Positions 1-8,683 of a stretch of DNA of 64,000 bases are shown here, piece by piece (positions within the stretch are counted from its first letter, which is position 1; the number at the start of each line of letters is the position of its first letter). The notes beneath the pieces were generated by a model that made no database searches, was not told the origin of the DNA, and saw only the letters and a list, made by a program, of their open reading frames with translations. Where the stretch lies: assembly GCA_017439085.1 (NCBI GenBank), contig JAFRTU010000003.1, positions 40,231-104,230 on the forward strand, given 5' to 3'. A program made the position numbers and the translations under genes. This DNA is from Clostridia bacterium. GTDB lineage: Bacteria > Bacillota > Clostridia > Christensenellales > Christensenellaceae.

Positions 1-2
1 TC

Positions 3-491
3 CAGAATATGATAGACGCCTGTACCAAGTGTGGACTTCGAATGATGTTCGCGGGTTACGAGGAAGAACCACAAGTAATATATGATACGTGCAAGGATAG
101 AGAAGATGTCGAGTGGCATGGATATTTTGACTTCTACACTGAGGTTGCTGAAATGTACGGCAAATGCGATGTGATGTATTCCGTATATGATGCTGATATG
201 GAGAATGTCAGGGTTGCACTTCCCAACAAACTTTATGAAGCGGTATATTGTGAAATGCCTCTGATCGTTGCTAAGGGAACTTATCTCGAAGAGGTCGTGA
301 ACGAGTGGGGCGTTGGGGTTGCAGTTGATCACAAGAATTCAGAAGAGCTGATTCATGTATTGGGTAGACTGAAAGCAGATAAAGAGTATTACAAGGGTTT
401 TGTAGATAATTGTAGAGCACACAAAGAAATGGTTGATCTTCAGCTTTATAATGATAAATTGTCAAAAGTGATACTTGGTTGGGAGCATTAG
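3..491 (+). CDS. Glycosyltransferase, C-terminal part (cut by window edge)
   Basis: The reading frame is open from the first bases of the window, so the true start lies upstream; the first Met at position 9 is internal. The visible 160 residues look like the C-terminal half of a GT4/GT-B glycosyltransferase: a short beta-alpha pattern, then a nucleotide-sugar-binding type stretch (LPNKLYEAVYCEMPLIVAKG) followed by an acidic-rich EEVVNEWGVGVAVD segment, as in proteins that add sugars to a lipid-linked oligosaccharide. It is followed at 8 bases by a polymerase-like gene and then a flippase-like gene, which supports a role in surface polysaccharide assembly. Donor and acceptor cannot be told from the sequence. 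Confidence 0.75.
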   Translation, partial: QNMIDACTKCGLRMMFAGYEEEPQVIYDTCKDREDVEWHGYFDFYTEVAEMYGKCDVMYSVYDADMENVRVALPNKLYEAVYCEMPLIVAKGTYLEEVVNEWGVGVAVDHKNSEELIHVLGRLKADKEYYKGFVDNCRAHKEMVDLQLYNDKLSKVILGWEH

Positions 492-498
492 GACAAAG

Positions 499-1698
499 AT
501 GAAGTTAAGGATAGACTCAAATCCGGAAAAAAGATTATGCATCTTTATCGCAGCAGTAGTCTTTTGCGTTTTTTTAACGAATATTGCAGCTGGACTATCT
601 CAGATTACAGGCATAAGATCATCATTAATTACAACGATGTTAAAAGCTGTATTGGGATTAATGTTTATCCTGAGACTTAATATATTGGTTAAAAGGTTCG
701 ATAAGCATCTGCTGATTTTTGCTGGATGTTCATTAATAGTAATTATGCTAAACTATGCTGTATTCCCAAGAAACAACGAGTATTTTATAAACACAGTAAT
801 AACATTTGTATCGTTCTGCATGACAACATACATTGTCTGTTACACGATAGAAGATTATGAATTGTTGAAGGTAGAACTGGTTCGGGTTTCTCAAATTATT
901 GCTTTTATAATGCTGTTTTTCTTGATCGGTGTTTTTTCTGGAAGAATTAGCTCGTTTAATGAGGGTCGATATAGTATGGGACTTGGGTACTCATGCGTTA
1001 TACCGGCGATCATTTTGTCACTTGAACTAGTCCAAAGAAAGCGAATTATCAATATAATAGGTATAGCTTCTCTAACGATTGCGATTATCACATTTGGATC
1101 AAGAGGTCCATTAATCGAATTAATCCTGTTTATTGCTTATTTCTTTATCCGCTATCTAATTCAACAGAAAAAGTATCTCCAAAGCATCATTGTGGTCGTT
1201 TTTGTTATTGCTCTTTTATTCACTTATAAGGATATACTGACTTCCTTTGCGTTATTCTTACAATCGAGAGGAATGAGAAGTAGAGTTATAAGGACACTGA
1301 CAACGGAAACATTTTACTTATCGGGCAGAGACTCTCTTTACCAGCAATTGATACCGTACATAAAAGAGAATCCTTTTGCAATCAGAGGAATTAATGCAGA
1401 ATGGAACGTGATTGGTGTTTACGCTCATAACTTTGTCATTGAGCTACTATACCAACTAGGAATTGTCGTTGGTGGTTCTATTATATTATTGGTCATTGTA
1501 CGTATTGTAAAGACTCTTTTGGTTAAAGAGCTAAATAATACAGAGATAATGTGTATTGTATTTGCTTTTGCGTCAATACCTCAGTTGTTGGTGAGTGGTT
1601 CGTTATGGACACATTATATATTTTGGATGTGGATGGCGATGTGCTCAAAGCATTTACCAGGATATCAGAAACAAATGGATCAAATAGAAACCGACTGA
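499..1698 (+). CDS. O-antigen/EPS polymerase-like membrane protein (Wzy-like)
   Basis: A roughly 400-residue, highly hydrophobic protein with about ten or more predicted membrane segments and a larger polar loop near residues 255-320 (containing SRGMRSR and LSGRDSLYQQ) before the last helices, the usual layout of O-antigen ligase/polymerase proteins that join repeat units outside the membrane. I take ATG 499 as start because AGGA at 490-493 sits five bases upstream; an in-frame TTG at 475 would overlap the preceding gene and has no such site. Family assignment rests on topology and gene context (glycosyltransferase before, flippase after), because Wzy proteins share little sequence. Codon use is AT-rich compared with genes after 7100. 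Confidence 0.75.
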   Translation: MKLRIDSNPEKRLCIFIAAVVFCVFLTNIAAGLSQITGIRSSLITTMLKAVLGLMFILRLNILVKRFDKHLLIFAGCSLIVIMLNYAVFPRNNEYFINTVITFVSFCMTTYIVCYTIEDYELLKVELVRVSQIIAFIMLFFLIGVFSGRISSFNEGRYSMGLGYSCVIPAIILSLELVQRKRIINIIGIASLTIAIITFGSRGPLIELILFIAYFFIRYLIQQKKYLQSIIVVVFVIALLFTYKDILTSFALFLQSRGMRSRVIRTLTTETFYLSGRDSLYQQLIPYIKENPFAIRGINAEWNVIGVYAHNFVIELLYQLGIVVGGSIILLVIVRIVKTLLVKELNNTEIMCIVFAFASIPQLLVSGSLWTHYIFWMWMAMCSKHLPGYQKQMDQIETD

Positions 1699-1806
1699 TA
1701 TGCTTTACGAGCGAACACACAGATCCGATGATGCGGAACATGAAATTTTAGAGTGACAAATCAATCCATGAGTAGACCAGCCGTATGAACCAGCAAGGAT
1801 GAGAAT

Positions 1807-3018
1807 ATGAAGAAGAAAAAAATCGTATTTGATATGGCGTTAAACATTGCAGCAACAGCAATTCCTACGTTTGTGCTGCAATTAGTAATACTTCCCGCGT
1901 TATCTCGCTATATGCCAGATGAGAGATATGGGCTTCTGGTTACCATTCTTGCTTTTTTGAACGTTGTTCCATCAACTATGGGAAATGCTCTTAATAATAT
2001 TCGTCTGTTGTTCAATAATGAATACGTCGACGAGAAGCAAGAAGGAGATTTCAATTTAATCCTTTCAGTATTGGCGATTGTTGATATAGCCGCAATAATG
2101 ATCTTCCTTTTCTATTATGATAAGGAGCTTACCCTTCTCAACCTTCTCTTGATAATCGTTGTTTCGGTTTTGTGGCTTGGAAGGGAATATTTTATAGTTG
2201 CATTCAGGTTGAATATTAACTATGTTCAAATTCTGATTTGCAACATGCTGAGAATAGTAGGCTACGGTGTTGGGTTTGCATTGTTCAGATTGACTGGATA
2301 TTGGCAATGGATATATTTGTTTGGACTCTTGTTCAGCCTGCTTTATTGCTTCATCAAAAGTAACCTATGGAAAGAGCCTTTTAGAAGAACGATAATCTTT
2401 AAAAAGACAAGTACCCAGGGCATTCTGTTGCTCATTGCTAAGATATTAAACCGGCTGATTACCTATGCTGATAAAATTCTTATATATCCCATTCTTGGAG
2501 GCGCTGTCGTTTCAGTTTACTACGCTGCAACAATCTTTGGAAAAGTAGTGTCTATTATGATTACGCCTATAAACAGTGTTGCATTGACTTATCTTGCAAA
2601 GGTGAGAACAAAGAAAGACAACACGTTCAAAAGCGCATTATTACTAGGCTGTATTGTTTGCGTTGTGGGATATTTTCTGTGCATTGCTGTGAGCAGACCT
2701 GTGTTGTCGATCTTATATCCAAGATTTGTTGATGACGCGATGAAATATATCCTAATCACGACGGGAACGACTGTACTGTATGCTTTAACATCAATTGTAG
2801 ATCCTTTCATCATGAAATTCTTTGATATGAAATGGCAGATCGCTATCAATGGATCAACAGTAGGTGTATATCTTATTCTTTGCCTGAGTTTTCTGAAACT
2901 GTGGGGACTCATGGGCTTTTGTTTAGGAGCTTTATTAACAAATGCACTAAAGCTAGTTTTTATGATCTTTATCTACTATAGATGCCAGGCGCTGAACCTT
3001 GAAAGGATAGACAAATGA
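1807..3018 (+). CDS. Polysaccharide repeat-unit flippase (Wzx/MVF-like)
   Basis: A 403-residue polytopic membrane protein. The N-terminus (LNIAATAIPTFVLQLVILP, then YGLLVTILAFLNV) has the pattern of the polysaccharide-transport branch of the MOP flippase superfamily, with about 12 hydrophobic segments. It would move undecaprenyl-linked repeat units across the membrane for the neighbouring polymerase. The ribosome site AGGATGAG lies just before ATG 1807. The stop codon overlaps the start of the acyltransferase gene by four bases (ATGA at 3015-3018), so the two are probably translationally coupled. About 100 bases upstream (1699-1806) hold no recognisable gene. Confidence 0.85.
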   Translation: MKKKKIVFDMALNIAATAIPTFVLQLVILPALSRYMPDERYGLLVTILAFLNVVPSTMGNALNNIRLLFNNEYVDEKQEGDFNLILSVLAIVDIAAIMIFLFYYDKELTLLNLLLIIVVSVLWLGREYFIVAFRLNINYVQILICNMLRIVGYGVGFALFRLTGYWQWIYLFGLLFSLLYCFIKSNLWKEPFRRTIIFKKTSTQGILLLIAKILNRLITYADKILIYPILGGAVVSVYYAATIFGKVVSIMITPINSVALTYLAKVRTKKDNTFKSALLLGCIVCVVGYFLCIAVSRPVLSILYPRFVDDAMKYILITTGTTVLYALTSIVDPFIMKFFDMKWQIAINGSTVGVYLILCLSFLKLWGLMGFCLGALLTNALKLVFMIFIYYRCQALNLERIDK

Positions 3019-4032
3019 GTGTGAAGCGGGGAAGAGAATTAGAGCTGGATTTTATCCGCGTAATATCGATGTTTTATGATTATCTTCTGCCATATCTCTG
3101 CTGAGGCAGGAATGAAATGGGGAGAATACTTTAATGTCGGTGTTATGATTTTTATGTTCATGTCCGGATACCTTTCGTATAGAAAGAATCATGGCGGGAA
3201 ATGGATAAAGGATAGGTTGAAGCGAATTCTACCCGAGTACTTCATTTTTCTGATTATCTATCTATTGGTGACAGTTTTTATTCTACACGCGAGATATACT
3301 GCAAAGCAGATACTTGTAAATCTCTTTGTGCTGCAAGGCTTATTTACGGAGAGTGGTTTGCCCAATATTCTGCATCTGTGGTTTGTAACTTACATTCTGA
3401 TTTGCTATCTTTTGACACCGTTTGCTGTGAAAATGATGAACAGAATGGATTGGAAGAAGCTTGTACTTGTAGCGATTATTCTTCAGATTGCTGTTATTCC
3501 CCTGAGAATAATTGGAATCAGAATTGTATTTAGTAGATTTGTAGTGTATTTCATTGGATTATATATTGCAGCGCACGAAGATGCTTCTGACAAGGAGACA
3601 TTATACAAGAAAATCACATCGAGAATTGCCATTCCGGTTTTGATTCTGAATATAATCAGATTCGCCATGGAGCTGTCAGGTGTTCAGGAAAAATTGCCTG
3701 GATCGGTTGACATGGCATTAGGACTTGTGTGGCAGTGGGCGCATATGTTTCTTGGGATCCTTCTCTTTTATGTTCTTTGGAATGTTGGGCACATATTTGT
3801 ACAAGGACTATCTGACGGCTTGAAGAAAAGCCTGTTGACTTTATCATCAGTAAGTTATTGCGTGTATGTAGTTCATCAGGTCTTTGTTTACCATGATTAC
3901 GCTATTACAAGATATGTTTCGCCGTACCTGCTTGGTATTTTTACGGCTTTGATTTGCATAGCAGTTTCAACGTGCGTGCTCTATTACTTATCCAATGGCT
4001 TTAGAAAGCTTCTCGAGAGAGAAAAGGCATAG
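3015..4032 (+). pseudogene. Acyltransferase-3 family membrane protein, frameshifted near the N-terminus
   Basis: The family N-terminus is present but split across two frames. From ATG 3015 (overlapping the flippase stop as ATGA) the frame reads MSVKRGRELELDFIRVISMF and then runs into a stop within ten codons; from 3076 a second frame continues MIIFCHISAEAG with the rest of a roughly 318-residue acyltransferase-3 protein with about ten membrane segments. The join is at a TTTT run (3072-3075): removing one T restores a continuous protein of about 338 residues, including the typical catalytic-type His in the first helix (FCH). Such enzymes O-acylate sugars of exported polysaccharides. The lesion could be a real inactivating insertion, a phase-variable state, or a base-calling error. 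Without correction, translation would have to begin at ATG 3076, which has no good ribosome site. Confidence 0.8.
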
Positions 4033-4067
4033 CAACTACAAATCCTTTATTTCACAGAGGTGGCAAC

Positions 4068-5186
4068 ATGAAAAAGGTAATGTGTGTATTCGGAACCAGG
4101 CCTGAGGCAATCAAGATTTGCCCGCTGGTACTTGAGATGAAGAAGAGGCCGAGCCTCGAGGTAGTAGTCTGCGTTACAGCTCAGCACCGGCAGATGCTTG
4201 ACCAGGTTTTACAGACATTCGGTGTGATACCGGATTACGATCTGAATATCATGAAAGACCGGCAGACGCTGTTCGATATTACGACCGGTGTGCTGAATGG
4301 GATCAAAGAAGTGCTGGAGAAGGAGAAGCCGGACGTTGTTCTGGTTCATGGTGATACAAGTACAACGTTTGTAACAGCTCTGGCCTGCTTCTACCTTCAG
4401 ATTCCGGTTGGCCACGTAGAGGCGGGACTGCGCACCTACAACATTTACAGTCCTTATCCTGAAGAGTTCAACAGAGAAGCTGTGTCTATCGTTTCCCAGT
4501 TTAACTTCGCACCGACACCGCTTTCACGTGATAATCTGCTCAGGGAGGGACGGAAAGCTGAGAATATCTATGTGACTGGCAACACTGTCATTGACGCGAT
4601 GCAGCATACAGTGAAAGAGGATTATCATCACCCGGAACTCGACTGGGTCGGGGATGGAAAGTTAATCTTCATTACTGCTCATCGCCGTGAAAACCTTGGA
4701 GAGCCAATGCACCATATGTTTAGAGCGATACGCCGCGTGCTTGATGAGCACCCGGAATGTAAAGCAGTCTATCCGATCCACATGAATCCTGTTGTTCGAC
4801 AGGCGGCGGATGAGGAGCTTGGAGACTGCAAGCAGATCCACATCATCGATCCTATTGAAGTATTCGATTGTCACAACTTTGAGGCACGCAGTTTCCTCTG
4901 CCTCACTGATTCCGGCGGAATTCAGGAGGAGTGCCCGAGCTATGGTGTACCGGTTCTTGTGATGCGGGATACAACAGAAAGACCAGAAGGTGTGGATGCC
5001 GGTACACTGAAGCTTGTAGGTACAGATGAAGAGACAATTTATAAGACCTTCAAGCTCTTGCTGGAGAATGAGGAAGAATATAACAAGATGAGCCATGCCT
5101 GTAACCCTTATGGCGATGGGCATGCATGTGAGCGTATAGCGGACATTCTGGAGGGTAAAGAGTACAGCCCTTGGGAAGCAAAGTAA
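4068..5186 (+). CDS. wecB: UDP-N-acetylglucosamine 2-epimerase (non-hydrolysing)
   Basis: A 372-residue protein of the usual family length. It has the hallmark segments in order: FGTRPEAIK at the N-terminus, HGDTSTT near residue 95, GHVEAGLRT near 115, ITAHRREN near 205 and LTDSGGIQEE near 285, which together form the UDP-sugar site. It interconverts UDP-GlcNAc and UDP-ManNAc in the cytoplasm, supplying ManNAc for surface glycans. The gene follows the acyltransferase by 35 bases with an AGAGGTGG-type ribosome site. It consumes UDP-GlcNAc, and the glucosamine-phosphate genes downstream (nagB-like, glmM) make precursors of that sugar. Its base composition is intermediate between the AT-rich genes upstream and the GC-richer cassette downstream. 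Confidence 0.95.
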   Translation: MKKVMCVFGTRPEAIKICPLVLEMKKRPSLEVVVCVTAQHRQMLDQVLQTFGVIPDYDLNIMKDRQTLFDITTGVLNGIKEVLEKEKPDVVLVHGDTSTTFVTALACFYLQIPVGHVEAGLRTYNIYSPYPEEFNREAVSIVSQFNFAPTPLSRDNLLREGRKAENIYVTGNTVIDAMQHTVKEDYHHPELDWVGDGKLIFITAHRRENLGEPMHHMFRAIRRVLDEHPECKAVYPIHMNPVVRQAADEELGDCKQIHIIDPIEVFDCHNFEARSFLCLTDSGGIQEECPSYGVPVLVMRDTTERPEGVDAGTLKLVGTDEETIYKTFKLLLENEEEYNKMSHACNPYGDGHACERIADILEGKEYSPWEAK

Positions 5187-5221
5187 TTGTTTTGGCAAGG
5201 ATAAAGGAATGAGATTGAGCA

Positions 5222-6079
5222 ATGCAAATCACCAACTATAGACTGAAAGCAGGGATTTCCAAACCTATTAGAATTGCGGTAGTTGCTGATTTGCATAACG
5301 CTCCAACGGACTATCTTTTCTCAAACATAGAAAACAATCATCCGGACATGATTGTTATTGCAGGAGACCTTGTGTATGGAAGAGAATTGGATAGGGATAA
5401 AGACAATTTCATATTCGAACCAGAAAAGCCAATGCTTCTCAGATTCCCATATGCCGACGATTTTATCCACAGGATACCATCAATTGCTCCAACATTCTTT
5501 ACTTATGGAAATCATGAATGGCTTCTCATGCCAGCAGATATTGATAGGATAAAAAAGGCTGGAGTGAAGATACTACACAATACATGGATGCGATGGAATG
5601 AGATATACATCGGAGGCTTGTCTTCACCGGATGTTACAAATTATTGGGTGTTTCAGGACGAATGGCGGAAAGCGCATCCATCGGATTCAAGAGGAAATCT
5701 TCGCCGCTCATACTTTTACTGGAAGACACACGAGGTTAGAAAAAATGTTGACACATCATGGCTTACAGAGTTTGAGAGTGCCATAGGATACAAGATCTTG
5801 ATTTGTCACCATCCTGAATATTGGAGTATTAAGGAACCAAAACTTGAAAATCATCCGATTGATCTCGTTATTGCGGGTCATGCGCACGGAGGACAGATTA
5901 GGGTTGGGAAAAGAGGATTATATGCCTCTGGGCAGGGATGGTTTCCCAAATACACAAGCGGTATTCATAAGGGCGATTATGGAAATATGATTGTCAGCAG
6001 AGGCTTATCAAACACATTAAAAATACCACGCATCTTTAATCCGTGCGAAATGGTATATGTCGATTTGATTACATCCTGA
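5222..6079 (+). CDS. Calcineurin-like metallophosphoesterase
   Basis: A 285-residue protein with the full metal-binding motif series: VADLHN (residues 21-26), AGDL near 47, YGNHEW near 98, CHHPE near 196 and GHAHGGQ near 220. It has no signal peptide or membrane segment, so it should act in the cytoplasm or at the inner face of the membrane. Relatives of the YkuE type hydrolyse pyrophosphate bonds in lipid-linked or nucleotide substrates, and its place between an epimerase and a VanZ-like protein in a polysaccharide locus fits such a role, but the substrate is inferred. The region 35 bases upstream has only a distant AAAGGA as possible ribosome site. Confidence 0.85.
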   Translation: MQITNYRLKAGISKPIRIAVVADLHNAPTDYLFSNIENNHPDMIVIAGDLVYGRELDRDKDNFIFEPEKPMLLRFPYADDFIHRIPSIAPTFFTYGNHEWLLMPADIDRIKKAGVKILHNTWMRWNEIYIGGLSSPDVTNYWVFQDEWRKAHPSDSRGNLRRSYFYWKTHEVRKNVDTSWLTEFESAIGYKILICHHPEYWSIKEPKLENHPIDLVIAGHAHGGQIRVGKRGLYASGQGWFPKYTSGIHKGDYGNMIVSRGLSNTLKIPRIFNPCEMVYVDLITS

Positions 6080-6102
6080 AATCAGAAAGGGGACTTGTCA
6101 CA

Positions 6103-6630
6103 GTGCGAATACTGAGCTCTTTATTGCTTGTGGCGGGTTTTCTACCTCTGATTAAAAAGCTATCGCATACACAGAGACGGGTTTTCTTCTTCATGTATGT
6201 AGCATGCATTCTGTTTGTTACACTGGGAATCAGAAGTTATGATGATGAAAGCGTTATCGTAATAGACCTGTTGATGCCGTATCAGAAGATTGCTGGTGTT
6301 TTCATGAGAGGATATCATGTGGGTGGCTGGAGAGAATTCCTTCGGAGAATACTCAGTAATAACGCTCCGCTTGAGAGTGTAGTATTGAACATTTTGCTGT
6401 TTGTTCCATTTGGATATATTCTACCGTGTACATCTGATTCTTTTATAGGTTTCTGGAAGGTTGTTGGAGCCGGTGTTGCGTTAAGTCTCTTTATAGAAAC
6501 GGTGCAACTGATTACCCATCTTGGTTGGTTCGATGTTTCGGATATAATTCATAATGGACTTGGAGCAATGATCGGATATTTGTTCTATAAGCGATTCCTA
6601 TGTAGGCAGTCTTCTAAACATAAAAAGTAA
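6103..6630 (+). CDS. VanZ-like membrane protein
   Basis: About 175 residues with four predicted membrane segments. The segment pattern NILLFVPFGYILP followed by FIETVQLITHLGWFDVSDIIHNGLGAMIGY is characteristic of the VanZ family, small membrane proteins found in glycopeptide-resistance and surface-polysaccharide loci; the biochemical role is unclear. I choose GTG 6103 because AAAGGGG (6086-6092) lies ten bases before it; an upstream in-frame ATG at 6043 would overlap the phosphoesterase by 37 bases and add a polar extension that the family lacks. It is the last gene before the change in base composition. Confidence 0.8.
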   Translation: MRILSSLLLVAGFLPLIKKLSHTQRRVFFFMYVACILFVTLGIRSYDDESVIVIDLLMPYQKIAGVFMRGYHVGGWREFLRRILSNNAPLESVVLNILLFVPFGYILPCTSDSFIGFWKVVGAGVALSLFIETVQLITHLGWFDVSDIIHNGLGAMIGYLFYKRFLCRQSSKHKK

Positions 6631-6649
6631 AGAAAGAACCAGTTTTTCA

Positions 6650-6678
6650 TTGACACCACAGTTCCAGAACTATATAAA
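6650..6678 (+). promoter_or_regulatory. Probable sigma-70 promoter of the ribozyme/nagB transcript
   Basis: TTGACA (6650-6655) and TATAAA (6673-6678) are separated by 17 bases. Transcription would start near 6685, about 100 bases before the ribozyme cleavage site, with a long leader of about 530 bases before nagB. A second, weaker TTGACA lies near 6703 without a clear -10 box. Confidence 0.6.
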
Positions 6679-6781
6679 TGTCAGACTTGTAATAAACCGA
6701 TTTGACAGGCGTTCACACAGACGTCTTCAGATACACAGATAAAACAGCCTCTCTCGGAAGGAGTGAAAAAGAGAAACTGTT

Positions 6782-6976
6782 AGCGCCAGGCCCGCCGCAG
6801 GACCATCTTCACGACTTTTTATTCTCCCCAGTATAGGTGAGAATTTGAAAAGCCGGAATATGGACGGTAGGGTGACAAGGAATGGCAGTTGTCGAAAGAC
6901 TCGGCGGATGCTGCCACGGCGCTCTACTCAATCATGCCTGTCAACTAATGTAGTTGAAAACATGGAATGGGTAGAG
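6782..6976 (+). ncRNA. glmS-type self-cleaving ribozyme (glucosamine-6-phosphate responsive)
   Basis: The conserved 5' end A|GCGCCAG is at 6782-6789, with predicted cleavage after A6782. The core recurs at 6872-6925: GTGACAAGG, a six-base P2.1-type stem (GGCAG with CTGCC), the loop GTCGA, and TCGGCGGATG, matching known glmS ribozymes (which read TTGACGAGG, ATCGA and CGGCGGATG there). CCC/GGG, CCG/CGG and CCAT/ATGG pairs on either side of an inner ATTCTC/GAGAAT hairpin make an extended P1. P3 is CTCTAC (6921-6926 region) with GTAGAG (6971-6976), enclosing a P4 hairpin CAACTA-ATG-TAGTTG. The family is cleaved with GlcN6P as cofactor, which lowers expression of the downstream gene. Here that gene is nagB-like, not glmS. 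Confidence 0.88.
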
Positions 6977-7127
6977 GTGTGCGTCGTTAGAGAGAAAGCA
7001 AAAAGCGGAATCAAAACCGTAACACAGGTTCTCTTGTCACTGTATAATTCTATAACCTTGCTTTTCGCTCCCTTTTTCTGCCCTGTTTAACTGCAGGATC
7101 TGAAAACAGAGGAGCGGTAGGAAAAAC

Positions 7128-7211
7128 ATGGGTGAAGTGCGCCCAAATGAACCCGCGCAGAGCGGAAAATACAGTGTTAGCGGCGAATGCCGCAGAAAGA
7201 GAGAACAATAA
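7128..7211 (+). CDS. Possible leader peptide (27 codons) upstream of nagB
   Basis: A short frame starts at ATG 7128 with GAGGAG 14 to 19 bases upstream (a long spacing) and ends with TAA at 7209-7211, one base before the nagB ATG at 7213. The encoded peptide (MGEVRPNEPA... ending KREQ) is polar and has no recognised domain. The exact abutment with nagB could couple translation, but the spacing is weak and it may be chance. Confidence 0.25.
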   Translation: MGEVRPNEPAQSGKYSVSGECRRKREQ

Positions 7212-7212
7212 T

Positions 7213-8004
7213 ATGCGTGTTGTTATTCAGGAAAACTACGATAAGATGTGCAAGTGGGCAGCAGACTATATTGCTGCCAAGATCAAGGCTCATAAAGATG
7301 AGCGGCCTTTTGTGCTCGGCTTGCCGACCGGCTCATCGCCTATAGGCGTCTACAAGGAGCTGGCCAGGATGAATCAGGCCGGAGAGCTGTCTTTTGCCAA
7401 CGTTGTTACCTTCAACAGGGACGAGTACCTCAGTCTACCCCATGAACACGACCAGTCTTACTGGTATTTCATGCACGATAACTTCTTCAATCATCTGGTG
7501 GATATGAAGCCGGAGAACATAAACATCCTCAACGGCATGACCGATGATCCGGAGAAGGAGTGCGCGGATTACGAGGCGAAGATTGCATCCTATGGCGGAA
7601 TTGACCTCTTCATGGGTGGCATCGGTGTAGATGGCCACATCGCCTTCAACGAGCCGTATAACAGCCTTTCCTCCCGTACCGGTGTGAGAAACCTTACTAC
7701 TGATACCCGTATCGTAAACAGCCGACTCTTCGGGAACGATCCGGAGGCTGTACCTTCCCAGGCACTGAGCGTTGGCGTGGGAACAGTGTTCGATTCCAAA
7801 GAAGTCCTGATCCTGATCAACGAGCATAACAAAGCCCGTGCACTTGCAGCAACCGTCGAAGGTGAAGTTAGCCAGAAGTGGACTTGCAGTGCTTTACAGA
7901 GGCACAACGGCGCTATCATCACTTGTGATGAAGCAGCTTGTGGTGAGCTGACTGTGGATACCTACAAGTACTTCCTGGATATTGAACGTACCCAGCGGCT
8001 GTGA
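7213..8004 (+). CDS. nagB: Glucosamine-6-phosphate deaminase/isomerase
   Basis: A 263-residue cytoplasmic enzyme that interconverts fructose-6-phosphate plus ammonia and glucosamine-6-phosphate. Family motifs are intact: GLPTGSSP (36-43) phosphate loop, FNRDEY with the catalytic Asp near residue 70, and GVDGHIAFNEP with the ring-opening His near 143. ATG 7213 matches the usual family N-terminus (MRVVIQENY); a longer in-frame start at 7132 would add an unrelated, low-complexity 27-residue leader. The gene sits behind a glmS-type ribozyme and before a beta-helix acyltransferase and glmM, so it may run in the aminating (synthetic) direction and replace GlmS for this pathway; this is inference. 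Codons are rich in CGC, CTG and ATC, unlike the backbone. Confidence 0.92.
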   Translation: MRVVIQENYDKMCKWAADYIAAKIKAHKDERPFVLGLPTGSSPIGVYKELARMNQAGELSFANVVTFNRDEYLSLPHEHDQSYWYFMHDNFFNHLVDMKPENINILNGMTDDPEKECADYEAKIASYGGIDLFMGGIGVDGHIAFNEPYNSLSSRTGVRNLTTDTRIVNSRLFGNDPEAVPSQALSVGVGTVFDSKEVLILINEHNKARALAATVEGEVSQKWTCSALQRHNGAIITCDEAACGELTVDTYKYFLDIERTQRL

Positions 8005-8018
8005 TGGAGGGAAAGCAG

Positions 8019-8681
8019 ATGTATACGATTACAGACCTTTATAATCTCGATCACACCATTGCTGCTGATTACCTGCGTCAGTTCACGTATCCTTGGGAAG
8101 CGCTGAAGGGAATTAAGGAGCTGATCCTGCAGCTGGGTCCGACACTCGGAGATGATTATGAAGAAGTGCAGCCGACTGTCTGGGTCCATAAAACAGCGAA
8201 AGTCTTCCCGTCCGCTTACCTCGGAGCGCCTTGCATCATTGGGCCGAATACTGAAGTTCGGCATTGTGCATTCATCCGAGGTTCAGCTCTTGTTGGAGCA
8301 GACTGTGTTGTCGGCAACAGCGTCGAGCTGAAGAACGTGATCTTGTTCGATCATGTCCAGACCCCGCATTACAACTATGTCGGCGACAGCATCCTCGGCT
8401 ACTACAGCCATATGGGAGCGGGTTCCATCACCAGCAATGTGAAGAGCGATAAGAAGCTGGTAGTCGTCCACAACGGGACGGAGCAGATGGAAACCGGCAT
8501 CAAGAAGTTCGGCGCGATGTTAGGCGATTATGTCGAAGTCGGCTGCAATGCGGTATGCAATCCGGGCACAGTTATTGGTCGTCACAGTAATGTTTATCCG
8601 ACCTCCTGTGTAAGAGGTGTCGTTCCAGAGAATAGTATCTGGAAGGACAACGGAGAAGTAATTCACAAGGAAGATCGATAA
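8019..8681 (+). CDS. Left-handed beta-helix acyltransferase (GlmU C-domain-like)
   Basis: About 220 residues with hexapeptide-repeat pattern from residue 50 on (for example VWVHKTAKVFPSAYLG, CIIGPNTEVRHCAFI, ALVGADCVVGNSVEL), then YNYVGDSILGYYSHMGAGSITSNVK, a segment like the acetyl-CoA/sugar site of GlmU-type N-acetyltransferases. It has no N-terminal nucleotidyltransferase domain. The start ATG 8019 has GGAGGG eight bases upstream; an ATG at 8004 overlapping the nagB stop is less likely. Between nagB and glmM the likely reaction is acetylation of a glucosamine phosphate or addition to a nucleotide sugar; the uridylyltransferase needed for UDP-GlcNAc must be elsewhere. Confidence 0.75.
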   Translation: MYTITDLYNLDHTIAADYLRQFTYPWEALKGIKELILQLGPTLGDDYEEVQPTVWVHKTAKVFPSAYLGAPCIIGPNTEVRHCAFIRGSALVGADCVVGNSVELKNVILFDHVQTPHYNYVGDSILGYYSHMGAGSITSNVKSDKKLVVVHNGTEQMETGIKKFGAMLGDYVEVGCNAVCNPGTVIGRHSNVYPTSCVRGVVPENSIWKDNGEVIHKEDR

Positions 8682-8683
8682 TT

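Noticed and set aside
6845..7090. 81-codon frame in the nagB leader
   Set aside because: It runs through the ribozyme core and the P3/P4 stems, has no ribosome site, and the peptide looks random.
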